This document shows, piece by piece, positions 53,000 to 62,190 of a stretch of 64,000 nt of DNA. This DNA is from Paraburkholderia terricola (GTDB lineage: Bacteria; Pseudomonadota; Gammaproteobacteria; Burkholderiales; Burkholderiaceae). The stretch spans positions 62,001 through 126,000 of the forward strand of contig NZ_FRAB01000011.1 of NCBI RefSeq assembly GCF_900142195.1, given 5' to 3'. Made by a program: the position numbers and the translations under genes. Numbering within the stretch: the first letter of the stretch is position 1; the number at the start of each line of letters is the position of its first letter. Under the pieces are notes generated by a model that worked only from the letters and a program-made list of their open reading frames with translations, was not told the origin of the DNA and ran no database searches.

Positions 53000-53935
53000 A
53001 TGTCAACGCAACCCTCGCATCGCGCCGGAACGCAACTGGCTATCGTCGATGCGCATCACCATCTCTGGGATCTCGCAAGCGGCCACTATCCCTGGCTGCA
53101 GGACGCCTATCACGGTCCCGCATTCTTTCTCGGCGAATACGAGAAGCTGCGCCGCGACTATCTCGCGGACGACTACCAGCGCGACACGTACCCGTACCGC
53201 GTCGTCGCCAGCGTGCATATCGAGGCGGAACGCTCGCGCATGCAGCAGGTCGACGAAACGCGCTGGCTGCACGAGGTGCATGAGCGCAGCGGAACGCCCT
53301 CGGTCGTCGTGCCGCATGTGTCGTTCGTGCAGCCCGATCGTGACGAGGTGCTGGCCGCTCACATGGCCTGGCCGCGAGTGCGCGGCATCCGTTCGAAGCC
53401 CGTGACCGCGCGTTCGCCGCAAGAGCGCGTGACGGGCCAGGCGGGCACGATGCAAGATCCGCGCTGGCTCGACGGACTCGCCGCACTGGAACGGTACAAC
53501 CTGTCGTGGGATTTGCGCGTACCGTTCTGGCATCTCGCGCAAGCCGCGGAAGTCGCGGCGGCGTTTCCACGCATCCGCATGGCGGTCAATCACACCGGCT
53601 TGCCATTGGATCGATCGGAAGCGGGGCTGGCGGAGTGGCGTCGCGGTCTCGAAGCACTCGCGGCGAACCCCAACGTCTACGTCAAGCTGTCGGAGTTCGG
53701 CCTCGCGGGCGGACGATGGGACGCCGACAGCAACCGCCGCGTGATTCGCGACGCCGTCGCGATCTTCGGCCCCGAGCGGGCGATGTTCGCGAGCAACCTG
53801 CCCGTGTCGTCGCTCAGCGCGAGCTTTCCCGCTATCGTGGAGGCCGTGCTCGAAGCACTGGCCGACTATGACGATGCGGCGATCGCAAGGATCTTCTCTC
53901 ACAATGCGATCGCCTTCTACCGGATCGGCGACTGA
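53000..53935 (+). CDS. Amidohydrolase-family lactonase
   Basis: Amidohydrolase_2 (TIM-barrel) enzyme of 311 residues with the metal motif AIVDAHHHLWDLASGHYPWL at the start, VASVHIEAE, WDLRVPFWHL, MAVNHTGLP (His ligand) and FASNLPV near the end. This set matches the L-fuconolactonase/L-rhamnonolactonase group (COG3618). It is therefore a probable sugar-lactone hydrolase feeding the dehydratase. The Asp usually seen as FGSD(W/F) is replaced by FASNLPV, as in a subset of the family. The ATG at 53000 is supported by homology; no strong ribosome site is seen. Confidence 0.84.
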   Translation: MSTQPSHRAGTQLAIVDAHHHLWDLASGHYPWLQDAYHGPAFFLGEYEKLRRDYLADDYQRDTYPYRVVASVHIEAERSRMQQVDETRWLHEVHERSGTPSVVVPHVSFVQPDRDEVLAAHMAWPRVRGIRSKPVTARSPQERVTGQAGTMQDPRWLDGLAALERYNLSWDLRVPFWHLAQAAEVAAAFPRIRMAVNHTGLPLDRSEAGLAEWRRGLEALAANPNVYVKLSEFGLAGGRWDADSNRRVIRDAVAIFGPERAMFASNLPVSSLSASFPAIVEAVLEALADYDDAAIARIFSHNAIAFYRIGD

Positions 53936-53949
53936 CCCGCTCGCGGGTC
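53934..53949. terminator. Hairpin between convergent genes
   Basis: GACCCG-CTCG-CGGGTC overlaps the amidohydrolase stop codon and lies between two convergent transcripts; possible terminator. Confidence 0.35.
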
Positions 53950-53995
53950 CGATCGGCAATCGTGGGAACAACGAGGACGAGCGTCCCCGAACACA

Positions 53996-54994
53996 TCAAA
54001 GACGTTGCGAAGCCATCCTGCAAGCGATATCGAACGCCTTCTGCGTCGCGCCGACATTGGCGCGCCCCTGACCGTGGATGTCGAACGCCGTACCGTGCGC
54101 CGGCGTCGTGATCGGCACCGGCAAGCCGCCATGAACCGTCACGCCGCGCCAGAATCCCATCAGCTTCATCGCGATCTGTCCTTGGTCGTGATACATCGTC
54201 ACCACGCCGTCGAACGCTTGCTGCTCGAACGCACGCACGAAAATCGTGTCCGCCGGGTACGGCCCCTCGGCCGCGTAACCGCGCATGCGTGCCAACTCGA
54301 CGGCCGGCGCGATCACGTCCAGTTCCTCGCGTCCGAACGCGCCGTTGTCGCCGTTGTGCGGATTGAAGCCGCACACGGCGATTCTCGGACGCGCGATGCC
54401 CGCGCCCTTGAGCCCGCCGTCGATCAGATCGATCGCCTCGACGATGCGCTCGACCGACAGCCTCGCGCTGACATCCTTGAGCGCCATGTGCGACGTCACG
54501 CGGGAAGTCCATAGCTCGTCGATCACGTTGAACTCGCAATACCTGCCGCGATACGCCAACTGATGCGCGAACCACTCCAGTTCGTCGCTCTCCCGCATGC
54601 CGCCAAGATGCAACGAGGTCTTGTTGAGCGGCGCGAACAGCACGGCTTGGGTGATATTCCGCTGCGTCAGCGCGAGCGCCAGCTTGAACGCCTCCAGACA
54701 GTAGCGGCCGCCGCGCTCGCTCGCTTCGGCTCGCGCGTACGGTACGTCGTCGGGCAGACGGAAATCGATCAGCGCGGGCACGCCCTCGGCGAAGCGCGCG
54801 CTTTGCGCATCCGCGGCCACCGTGTACGGGAATTCGACGCCGGCGATGCGCATGCCTTCGTCCAGCTCGCGCCGGTCCGCGATCAGCAGCAGTTCGGCGC
54901 GCTCGCGATTGTCGGGCTGCGCCAGCAGCCTGGCGATCAGTTCCGGTCCGATGCCGGCCGGGTCTCCCAGCAGCACTGCAATGCGTGGTTTCAT
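53996..54994 (-). CDS. PdxA-family dehydrogenase
   Basis: Member of the 4-hydroxythreonine-4-phosphate dehydrogenase family, 332 residues. Family marks: GDPAGIGPE at 10-18, APLNKTSLHLGG near 122-135, metal-binding histidines in VTSHMAL, TMYHDQGQIAMK and TPAHGTAFDI, and NPHNGDNGAFG. Because the gene lies in a sugar-acid cluster, it is more likely a catabolic PdxA2-like enzyme than the vitamin B6 enzyme. Known PdxA2 enzymes act on phosphorylated threonates made by a DUF1537 kinase, and no kinase is present here. An AAGGAG site precedes the ATG at 54994. Confidence 0.85.
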   Translation of the reverse strand: MKPRIAVLLGDPAGIGPELIARLLAQPDNRERAELLLIADRRELDEGMRIAGVEFPYTVAADAQSARFAEGVPALIDFRLPDDVPYARAEASERGGRYCLEAFKLALALTQRNITQAVLFAPLNKTSLHLGGMRESDELEWFAHQLAYRGRYCEFNVIDELWTSRVTSHMALKDVSARLSVERIVEAIDLIDGGLKGAGIARPRIAVCGFNPHNGDNGAFGREELDVIAPAVELARMRGYAAEGPYPADTIFVRAFEQQAFDGVVTMYHDQGQIAMKLMGFWRGVTVHGGLPVPITTPAHGTAFDIHGQGRANVGATQKAFDIACRMASQRL

Positions 54995-55020
54995 TTCAAA
55001 CTCCTTCGAACGGTATTGCG

Positions 55021-56631
55021 TTATTTGATTGGCGCTTGCGTCGGCACGCCGTCGACGCGGCGCGGCAGGCCCAGCGGGTTGGCATCGTGCAACGCATCGG
55101 GCAATAAGCGCTGCGGCAGGTTCTGATAACAGACGGGCCGCAGGAACCGCTCGATGGCGGCGGTGCCGACCGACGTCGAGCGGCCATCCGACGTCGCGGG
55201 AAACGGACCGCCGTGCACCATTGCGTCGCACACTTCCACGCCGGTCGGCCAGCCGTTTCCAACAATGCGGCCGGCCTTGCGCTCCAATACCGGCAGCAGC
55301 GTTTGCGCGGCATCGTGATCGGCGGCGTCGAAGTGCAGCGTCGCGGTGAGTTGTCCTTCCAGGCGCTCGGCGACTTCACGCATCTGCGCGAGATCCCGGC
55401 ACGCGACCAGAAGCGAACACGGCCCGAATACTTCCTCGCCAAGCGATGCATCGGCGAGCAGCGCGTCGGCGTCGACCGCATACAGCGCCGCCTGCGCCCG
55501 GCTGCCGGCGGCGCCCTCGCCCTCGGCTTCGCCACGCCCTGCCGCGCGCACGGCCGGATGCTCGTGCAGACGGTCGACGCCGCTTGCGTACGCAGCCGCA
55601 ATGCCGGGCGTCAGCATCACGCCCGCGTGCCTCGCGGCCAACAGCGCGACCGCAGTGTCCTTGAACTGCTCGAACGCCACGCCGGCCACGGCCAGCACGA
55701 CACCCGGATTGGTGCAAAGCTGTCCGACGCCCAGCGTGAGCGATTCGACAAAGCCGGTCGCCAATGCCTTGCCGCGCGCGGCCAATGCGGCCGGCAACAG
55801 AAACACCGGATTGACGCTGCTCATCTCCGCATAGACGGGAACCGGCTCCACGCGTGCGGCGGCGATTTTCATCAGCGCCACGCCGCCGCGCCGCGAACCG
55901 GTAAAGCCGACGGCCTTGATCGCGGGATGCGCGACGAGCGCGGCGCCGGCGGCGAAGCCGTCGTCGAACAGCAGCGAGAACACGCCCTCGGGCAAGCCGT
56001 TCGCGAGCACGGCCGCCTGCACTGCCCGGCCGACGAGTTCGGAAATACCCGGATGCGCGGCATGCGCCTTCACCACCACCGGACATCCGGCCGCGAGCGC
56101 GGAAGCGGTATCGCCGCCGGCCACCGAAAACGCCAACGGAAAGTTGCTCGCGCCGAACACCGCGACGGGTCCGAGCGGAATGCGCTGCATGCGGATATCC
56201 ACGCGCGGCAGCGGCTTGCGCTCCGGCAGCGCGCCGTCGATGCGCGCATCGATCCCATCGCCTTCACGCGCTCGCGCCGCGAACAGGCGCAACTGCGCCA
56301 CCGTGCGCCCGCGTTCGCTTTCGATGCGCGCGCGCGGCAGGCCGGTTTCCGCACAGGCGCGCTCTATGAGCACATCGCCCAAAGCGAGCATGTTGGCGGC
56401 AATCGTTTCGAGGAAAGCCGCCCGTATGCCGGGCGGCGTGCGGCGATACGCGTCGAACGCCGCGTGAGCCGACTCGCACGCGCGCGCCACGTCGGCTTCT
56501 GTCGCGCAGCCGAACGCCGGTTCGAGCATCGCGCCGGTGGCCGGATCGAGCGCGCGAAAAAATCCGGCTTCCCCTCGCAGCATGCGTGCGCCGATCGGCA
56601 TCTCGCCGGTGATCGTGGTCGGGTCGGTCAT
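55021..56631 (-). CDS. Aldehyde dehydrogenase, alpha-ketoglutaric semialdehyde dehydrogenase type
   Basis: NAD(P)-dependent aldehyde dehydrogenase of 536 residues. Typical blocks: [37 protein letters not shown], the catalytic Glu region [12 protein letters not shown], and the catalytic Cys in [13 protein letters not shown]. This pattern ([21 protein letters not shown]) is that of 2,5-dioxopentanoate dehydrogenases that end non-phosphorylating sugar-acid pathways. The ATG at 56631 is preferred; a TTG at 56661 would overlap the dehydratase stop. It is sandwiched between dehydratase and pdxA genes in one operon. Confidence 0.88.
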   Translation of the reverse strand: MTDPTTITGEMPIGARMLRGEAGFFRALDPATGAMLEPAFGCATEADVARACESAHAAFDAYRRTPPGIRAAFLETIAANMLALGDVLIERACAETGLPRARIESERGRTVAQLRLFAARAREGDGIDARIDGALPERKPLPRVDIRMQRIPLGPVAVFGASNFPLAFSVAGGDTASALAAGCPVVVKAHAAHPGISELVGRAVQAAVLANGLPEGVFSLLFDDGFAAGAALVAHPAIKAVGFTGSRRGGVALMKIAAARVEPVPVYAEMSSVNPVFLLPAALAARGKALATGFVESLTLGVGQLCTNPGVVLAVAGVAFEQFKDTAVALLAARHAGVMLTPGIAAAYASGVDRLHEHPAVRAAGRGEAEGEGAAGSRAQAALYAVDADALLADASLGEEVFGPCSLLVACRDLAQMREVAERLEGQLTATLHFDAADHDAAQTLLPVLERKAGRIVGNGWPTGVEVCDAMVHGGPFPATSDGRSTSVGTAAIERFLRPVCYQNLPQRLLPDALHDANPLGLPRRVDGVPTQAPIK

Positions 56632-56653
56632 ATCAATAGGCACGGGCGCCGGC

Positions 56654-57829
56654 TCATTCAATGATGTTGAAGTCGTTCAGATACTTGTCGCTCAGGCGCA
56701 AACCGAGCCCCGGCGTCTCGTCCGACAATTGGAGGAAGCTTTGCTGCGGCTGCGGTTCGCCTTCGAAAATGTAATAGAACAGCTCGTTGCCCACCTCGAC
56801 GTCGAATACGGGAAAGTACTCGGCCATCGGGCTCGCCGTGCTTGCCATCGTCAGATGGTAGTTGTGCATCTGGCCCGCATGCGGAATCACCGGTACGGAC
56901 CACGCCTCGGCCATTGCGTTGATCTTGCGCGCCGCCGTGATGCCGCCGACCCGGTTGGTATCGTACTGGATCACGTCGACCGCGCGCCGCTCCAGCAGAT
57001 CCTTGAAGCCGTACACGGTGAACTCGTGTTCGCCGCCCGAGATCGGGATGATGTTCATCTTCTTCAGTTCCTGGTAACCCTCGACATCGTCGGCGATCAC
57101 GGTCTCCTCGATCCAGCGCGGATTGAATTCCGCGAGGCGCGGCAACATGCGCCGGGCGTATTCGAGCGTCCAGCCCATGTAGCACTCGAGCATGATGTCG
57201 ACTTCGTCGCCCACCAGTTCGCGCAGCAAGCGCACCTGTTCGAGGTTCTTCGCCATGCCCTTGGGGCCGTCTTTCGGTCCATAGCCGAAGCGCATCTTCA
57301 TGGCCGTGAAGCCCTCGTCGAGGTAGCCCTGCGCCTCGCCGAGGAAGGCGTCGCGGTCGTCGTTGTTGTACAGCTTCGACGCGTAGCACCAGATCTTTTC
57401 CTTGGTCCGCCCGCCGAGCAGCTTGAACACCGGCTTGCCGACCACCTTGCCCATGATGTCCCACAAGGCGATGTCGACGGCGGAGATCGCCGCCATGCCG
57501 ATGCCCTTGCGGCCCCACGCGAGCGTGCGGCGATACATTTTCTGCCAGATGTATTCCGTATCGAACGGGTCTTCGCCGAGCGCGATCGGCGCGAGGTATT
57601 CGTCGATGATCTGCTTGGCGATACGCGGCGCGAGCGCGCAATTGCCGATGCCGACGACACCCGTATCCGTCTCGATCTCGACCACCAGCCAGCCGTGAAA
57701 GCGGAACGAGCCCATCGCGTCGCCGCGCTCATACAGGATGTCGACCGCGTTGGTGCAGAAATGCGCCTGCGGCGGCACGACCTTGCCTTTCCATTCGAAT
57801 ACGCGAGTGCGGATATGTTTGATTTTCAT
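56654..57829 (-). CDS. Enolase-superfamily sugar-acid dehydratase
   Basis: Mandelate racemase/muconate lactonizing enzyme family protein of 391 residues, closest in pattern to the rhamnonate dehydratase group. Metal-ligand regions are [17 protein letters not shown] and ISGGEHEFT, and a catalytic His lies in [12 protein letters not shown]. It would dehydrate a sugar acid to a 2-keto-3-deoxy acid. A GGAGA site precedes the ATG. First gene of the operon dehydratase-ALDH-pdxA, divergent from the LysR gene. The precise sugar acid is not readable from sequence. Confidence 0.87.
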   Translation of the reverse strand: MKIKHIRTRVFEWKGKVVPPQAHFCTNAVDILYERGDAMGSFRFHGWLVVEIETDTGVVGIGNCALAPRIAKQIIDEYLAPIALGEDPFDTEYIWQKMYRRTLAWGRKGIGMAAISAVDIALWDIMGKVVGKPVFKLLGGRTKEKIWCYASKLYNNDDRDAFLGEAQGYLDEGFTAMKMRFGYGPKDGPKGMAKNLEQVRLLRELVGDEVDIMLECYMGWTLEYARRMLPRLAEFNPRWIEETVIADDVEGYQELKKMNIIPISGGEHEFTVYGFKDLLERRAVDVIQYDTNRVGGITAARKINAMAEAWSVPVIPHAGQMHNYHLTMASTASPMAEYFPVFDVEVGNELFYYIFEGEPQPQQSFLQLSDETPGLGLRLSDKYLNDFNIIE

Positions 57830-58006
57830 GCGAAGTCTCCGGGGTTCGAGGAACCGGGTTGAATAGCGGCTGCATGCTCGTGAGAGCGCATGCTGGCGGG
57901 CGCTTACGGGTTGTCCCCTGTGGCGCCATCTTCGTAGTGTGCGAGAATGCCCAATAACTTACCAATGAAACAATGCTATATACCGATTCATGCCAGTTAT
58001 CGCTCC

Positions 58007-58945
58007 ATGATTCCAGCCACCGCCAGTATTCGAACCCGGCTGCGCCTGCGCCACCTTCAACTGATTCTCGCGGTGTGGGAGCACGGGTCGCTGCGCCGCG
58101 CGTCGGACGAGATCGGCATGACCCAGCCGGCCGCCACCAAGGCCCTGCACGAACTCGAGGATCTGCTGGGCGTGACCTTGTTCGAGCGGCACGCCCGGGG
58201 CATCGACCCGACCATCTTCGGTGAAGCGGTCATCCGCTATGCGCGGGTGGTGTTCGCCGACCTCGGCACCTTGCGCGAGGAACTGGTGGCGATCGAGTCG
58301 GGCAATGTCGGCGCGGTCCGCCTCGGCGCGGTGATGGCGCCGTCGCCCGATCTGTTGACCACCACGATCGTGGCGTTGAAAGAAGCGCACCCGAAGCTGC
58401 ATATCACCGTGCAGATCGATACGAGCGACGTGCTGGTGCAGGCGCTACAGGAAGATCAACTGGATCTGGTGGTCGGGCGCGTTCCCAACGGCTGGCCGGC
58501 GGACGACCTGACGTTCGAGACCCTGGGGGAAGAGCCGCTGTCGCTCGTCACGCGGCCGCGGCATCCGGTGTGCGGGAGAACGCCGCCGGTTCGGCTCGGC
58601 GAGCTGGCGGAGTACCCGTGGATCATTCAGCCGCATCCGAGCCCGATGCGCGAGATCATCGATCAAACCTTTCGTCATAGCCGCGTCGCGCTGCCGGAAA
58701 ACACGATCGAAACCTCATCGATTCTCACCACCTTGTCGCTGTTGCTCGCGGCGGACATGATCGCCGTGTTGCCGACATCGGTGGCCCGCTACTATCAGGA
58801 GCAAGGCACGCTCGCGGTCGTTCCCGCACGCTTTCGCGGACGCCTCGCGCCGTATGGCCTGATCTTGCGGTCCAATCGCCGCGCCACGCCCGCCACGCAA
58901 ATCGTCATCGACGCGATCCGCGCCGCCGCCAAGGCTGGTTTTTGA
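58007..58945 (+). CDS. LysR-family regulator of the sugar-acid cluster
   Basis: LysR-type regulator of 312 residues, GbpR/PecT-like: RLRHLQLILAVWEHGSLRRASDEIGMTQPAATKALHELEDLLGVTLFERHARG at the N-terminus and an effector domain DVLVQALQEDQLDLVVGRVP. GbpR-type regulators respond to sugars in rhizobia. The ATG at 58007 is chosen because homology begins there; a start at 57947 is also open. It is divergent from the dehydratase gene, with an A/T-rich 177-base region between, and is the likely activator of that operon. Confidence 0.88.
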   Translation: MIPATASIRTRLRLRHLQLILAVWEHGSLRRASDEIGMTQPAATKALHELEDLLGVTLFERHARGIDPTIFGEAVIRYARVVFADLGTLREELVAIESGNVGAVRLGAVMAPSPDLLTTTIVALKEAHPKLHITVQIDTSDVLVQALQEDQLDLVVGRVPNGWPADDLTFETLGEEPLSLVTRPRHPVCGRTPPVRLGELAEYPWIIQPHPSPMREIIDQTFRHSRVALPENTIETSSILTTLSLLLAADMIAVLPTSVARYYQEQGTLAVVPARFRGRLAPYGLILRSNRRATPATQIVIDAIRAAAKAGF

Positions 58946-58970
58946 TCGGTGGCCGATCGGTTGCAACGCG

Positions 58971-58998
58971 CGCCGGCGGCTTCGAATGCCGGCCGGCG
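58971..58998. terminator. Strong hairpin between convergent LysR and propeller genes
   Basis: CGCCGGCGGC and GCCGGCCGGCG pair with one bulge around TTCGAAT in the 76 bases between two converging genes. Probable bidirectional terminator without a T-run. Confidence 0.45.
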
Positions 58999-59021
58999 AT
59001 CCGCAGGTCCGCGCGAACGAC

Positions 59022-59960
59022 CTAGAGCGCCGTGCGCACGACCTTCGAGACGTCCGGTTCGCGCTGGGTCGCGATATACCGTTCGAAGCGTCGCGCATGC
59101 ATGTTGAACACGCCTACCCGATCGTCGTCCTGCGAGACGAATGCGACGCCTCTTTCGAAATCGAACGACAGCGCAATCGCGCGCGCTTGCAGGGGAATGT
59201 GATCGATCTCCGCGAGCGTCGCCGGATCGACGATCGACAGGCTGCGTTCTCCGTAGTTGGTCACGACGAGACACGTATCGCTCCAACGGTAAATGCGTGT
59301 GGGGTCGTCGCGCGACGGCGCCGAGCGCACCACTTGCATCGTCTCCGTATCGATCGCCGTTAGCGAACGGCTCCAGCGGTTGCTCACATACAGCGTGCGT
59401 TCATCGCCGCTCAGGCAATAACCCTCAGGCTTTTGTCCGGGATGACAGGCGAGCGGAACGGCCAGCGGGTCCCACGGCTTGACCTTCGTGACCGTATGCG
59501 AGAGCAGGTTCATGCAGTAGGCCGTCCGGCCGTCGCGCGTGAGTGCGAACAGATGGCTCTTGATGCCGCCCGAGGGCACGGCTCGCCTCGGCGCCTCGTC
59601 CGTGGCCGGGTGATCGAGCACGACGAGCGCGGCCTTCTCCTCGCTCAGCGCATAGAGGCGGTCCGCCTCGTCCATCTGCAAGCCGTGAATGCGATTGAAC
59701 GGCGACAGGTCGATGGTGCGCACCAGCTTGCCCGCGGCAATGTCGATCTGCAGCAACGCGTGGCCTCCAGGGCCCGCATGGCCGGACGTCTCCACGCCGT
59801 AGTGCCCGACCCAGGCGTGGCGATTGTCGCGGTCGGTGACGAACTCGTGCGGGAAATCGGGCAGCGCCACCGAATGCACACGGCGGCCGGATTCGATGTC
59901 GTACCAGCTAATGCAATGACTGCATTTTTCCACTAGCAGCAGGGTGTTATTGGTACTCAC
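59022..59960 (-). CDS. YncE/lactonase-like beta-propeller protein (paralogue B)
   Basis: Beta-propeller protein of 312 residues, similar along its full length to the protein at 50630-51562. It has the same order of conserved stretches (VALPDFPHEFVTDR, WVGHYGVETSGHAGPGGHA, RIHGLQMDEADRLYALSE, RAVPSGGIKSHLFALTRDG, NLLSHTVTKVKPW). The GTG at 59960 is chosen because GAGGAG lies just upstream and its codon overlaps the SMP-30 stop (GTGA), indicating coupling. It may bind or open a sugar lactone next to the SMP-30 protein. Confidence 0.8.
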   Translation of the reverse strand: MSTNNTLLLVEKCSHCISWYDIESGRRVHSVALPDFPHEFVTDRDNRHAWVGHYGVETSGHAGPGGHALLQIDIAAGKLVRTIDLSPFNRIHGLQMDEADRLYALSEEKAALVVLDHPATDEAPRRAVPSGGIKSHLFALTRDGRTAYCMNLLSHTVTKVKPWDPLAVPLACHPGQKPEGYCLSGDERTLYVSNRWSRSLTAIDTETMQVVRSAPSRDDPTRIYRWSDTCLVVTNYGERSLSIVDPATLAEIDHIPLQARAIALSFDFERGVAFVSQDDDRVGVFNMHARRFERYIATQREPDVSKVVRTAL

Positions 59961-60880
59961 GTCGCTCCTCGCGTGTTCAGGCGTATGCGGTATAGGGAGG
60001 TGGATGCGCAGATATAAAGCACGTTGCCGTTTGCTCCGCCGAACGTGAGATTCGCCACTTTCTCCGGCACGCCGATGCGCGCGAGCCTCGTGCCGTCGGG
60101 ATGATAGACCTGCACGCTGTCGGCGCTGCTTGTAAAGATCCAGCCGTTTTCGTCGACGCGGAAACCGTCGGCAAGGCCGGGCGTCACCACCGCGACAATC
60201 CGTGGATGGTGAAGCGTGCGTCCATCGACGACGTCGAACGCGACAATGTGATGGTGGCCGCCGCCGTCGCTTCTGAGCGCCGCCGAAGTATCCGAGACGT
60301 ACAGCACCGTTTCGTCGGGCGAGAACGCGAGGCCATTGGGTTCCTCGACGAAGTCCGTCGCAATCGTCAGTTCGCGGGTGCGCGGATCGAACCGGAACAC
60401 GTAGTTGTCGCCCAACTCCGACTCGGCCCGATGTCCCTCGCGGTCCGATACGATGCCATACGGCGGATCGCTGAACCAGATCGTGCCGTCGCGCTTGACC
60501 ACCACGTCGTTCGGCGAATTCAGCCGCTTGCCCATGTAGCGGTCCACCACGATCTCGTCGAGCGGATTCGACAGGCCGGCGCCGAAACGCGTGCGCACGA
60601 TCGCCCGCTGTCCATGCGAACAATGCAGGATCGAGCCGTCCTGCTCGCGAACATGGCCGTTGGTGAATTCCGCGTTATCGCGCCATACCGTCATGCCGTC
60701 GGCCTCGTTCCAACGCAGGATGCGGTTGTTCGGAATGTCGCTCCACAGCACCGAGGCGTCCTCGTGCAGCCATACCGGCCCCTCGCCCCATTGCGCGCCG
60801 GTGCAAAGCCGTTCCAACGCCGCGCCCGCCGGCACGAGGCCGGTTGCGCGTGCATCGTGGATCGTTATGTCATCGTGCAT
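59957..60880 (-). CDS. SMP-30/gluconolactonase-family protein
   Basis: Six-bladed propeller lactonase of 307 residues with the family marks QWGEGPVWLHEDASVLWSDIPNNRILRW, the metal Asn/Asp in LNSPNDVVVKRDGTIWFSDPPYG, and EPNGLAFSPDETVLYVSDT. It would hydrolyse an aldonolactone to the acid used by the dehydratase. The ATG at 60880 is preferred; ATGs at 60934 and further upstream lengthen it with unconserved residues. It is coupled to paralogue B of the propeller protein. Confidence 0.87.
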   Translation of the reverse strand: MHDDITIHDARATGLVPAGAALERLCTGAQWGEGPVWLHEDASVLWSDIPNNRILRWNEADGMTVWRDNAEFTNGHVREQDGSILHCSHGQRAIVRTRFGAGLSNPLDEIVVDRYMGKRLNSPNDVVVKRDGTIWFSDPPYGIVSDREGHRAESELGDNYVFRFDPRTRELTIATDFVEEPNGLAFSPDETVLYVSDTSAALRSDGGGHHHIVAFDVVDGRTLHHPRIVAVVTPGLADGFRVDENGWIFTSSADSVQVYHPDGTRLARIGVPEKVANLTFGGANGNVLYICASTSLYRIRLNTRGAT

Positions 60881-60889
60881 TGCGCTTCT

Positions 60890-60922
60890 CGCTGCGTGCT
60901 CGCTGTGTGCTCGCTGTGTGTC
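60890..60922. repeat. Three 11-base tandem repeats
   Basis: CGCTGCGTGCT, CGCTGTGTGCT and CGCTGTGTGTC follow one another directly, just upstream of the SMP-30 start. They may be a slippage product or a leader element. Confidence 0.5.
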
Positions 60923-61116
60923 TCGCGGCGTCATGCGCGAACCCCGCCGGGGCGATACATGCCCGCTTTCCTGTTCACGATGTCTCCGCCGTTTTTGCTG
61001 GTGTGCCGAATTTCGCAAGTGTGAGCGACGAAGACTTACCGCGCCAATCAAAAGATGGCATGGGGTGATAGCCAGCGGTCATAGGTCGGGAGTCGACCGG
61101 TCGACCCGCGGCGCGA

Positions 61117-61959
61117 TCAGGTTCGCGGCGCGCGCGGGCTATGCGAACGGTGTTCGTGCAGGAAGCGCAATACATGGTCGCGGCCGCCGCGCTCCCATGC
61201 GTCGACATGGTTTGCGTCGTCGAGCATCACGAGCCGCCCTGGCGCGTCGAGCGCCGCGTGCAGCCGCGAAAAATGGGCGGGGGGAATCACACCGTCCGCG
61301 CTCCCTCCGTAGATCAGCACCGGTGCGCGCACCGCGCCGATCTTCGACAGACTGTCGTACCGGTCGCGCACGAGGCGCCGGACCGGCAGCCAGCGAAACC
61401 ACGTCGCCGCGACATCGGCGATGCTGGTGAACGGCGCCTCCAGAATCAGCGCCGTAAGCGCGTATTCGATCGCGATCTGCACCGCCACGCCCGTGCCGAG
61501 CGAATACCCGTGCACGACGACGCGGCGCGCGCGTTGCGCGGCGAACTCCAGCGCGGCGCGCCCGTCCGCGTACAGACCCGCCTCGTGCGGCCGCCCCGCC
61601 GAGCCGCCGTAGCCGCGGTATTCGGCAAGCAGAACGCCGTATCCGGCGTCGAGCAGATCATGAGCAATGTGCTCGCGCTGCCAGATGTCCTCGCCGTTGC
61701 CATGAAACAGGACGACGATGGCGGAATCCGCGCGCGCCGGGGCTGCGTAGCCGCACATCAACTCGACGCCGTCGACGGTTCGCAAGCGAACGTTGCCGAT
61801 GCGCCCATCGCCCTGCGGCGCACCCGAGGGGCGGCGCACTCGCTCGGGCGGATAAATCAGGCGCCCTTGCAGCCAGAACACAAGCACGATCGCGACGCCA
61901 TACGCGATCAACCCGGCAAGCGGTACGGCGAGCAGCCACACGTAGATCGGCGCGCTCAT
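61117..61959 (-). CDS. Alpha/beta hydrolase with N-terminal membrane anchor
   Basis: Hydrolase of 280 residues resembling the ABHD13/BEM46 group. A membrane helix (about 5-30, VWLLAVPLAGLIAYGVAIVLVFWLQ) is followed by LIYPPERV, LFHGNGEDI, the nucleophile elbow VVHGYSLGTG (Ser near 148), an Asp in VLIYGGSADGVIP and a His in DDANHVDAW. Substrate unknown. No clear operon partners. Confidence 0.84.
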   Translation of the reverse strand: MSAPIYVWLLAVPLAGLIAYGVAIVLVFWLQGRLIYPPERVRRPSGAPQGDGRIGNVRLRTVDGVELMCGYAAPARADSAIVVLFHGNGEDIWQREHIAHDLLDAGYGVLLAEYRGYGGSAGRPHEAGLYADGRAALEFAAQRARRVVVHGYSLGTGVAVQIAIEYALTALILEAPFTSIADVAATWFRWLPVRRLVRDRYDSLSKIGAVRAPVLIYGGSADGVIPPAHFSRLHAALDAPGRLVMLDDANHVDAWERGGRDHVLRFLHEHRSHSPRAPRT

Positions 61960-62190
61960 CGCATCCGCGCCCGGCCGACAGCGCGAGGCGACAGGCGAGT
62001 GAGACGGACTATCGAGCGGGGAATGCGGAAACGAGCCTTCATGTGCGGACCTACCTATCGGCGACCTGCCGATTATCCAGCACTTGTATCGACGTCAGAA
62101 GCAGATGATTCCCCGGCGTCGGAATGCAGAGCGCGCTCTTCCGGGCGCGGTGTCGATCGTTGGCGGCTCGCTACGGCAATCTCGCCGCGC

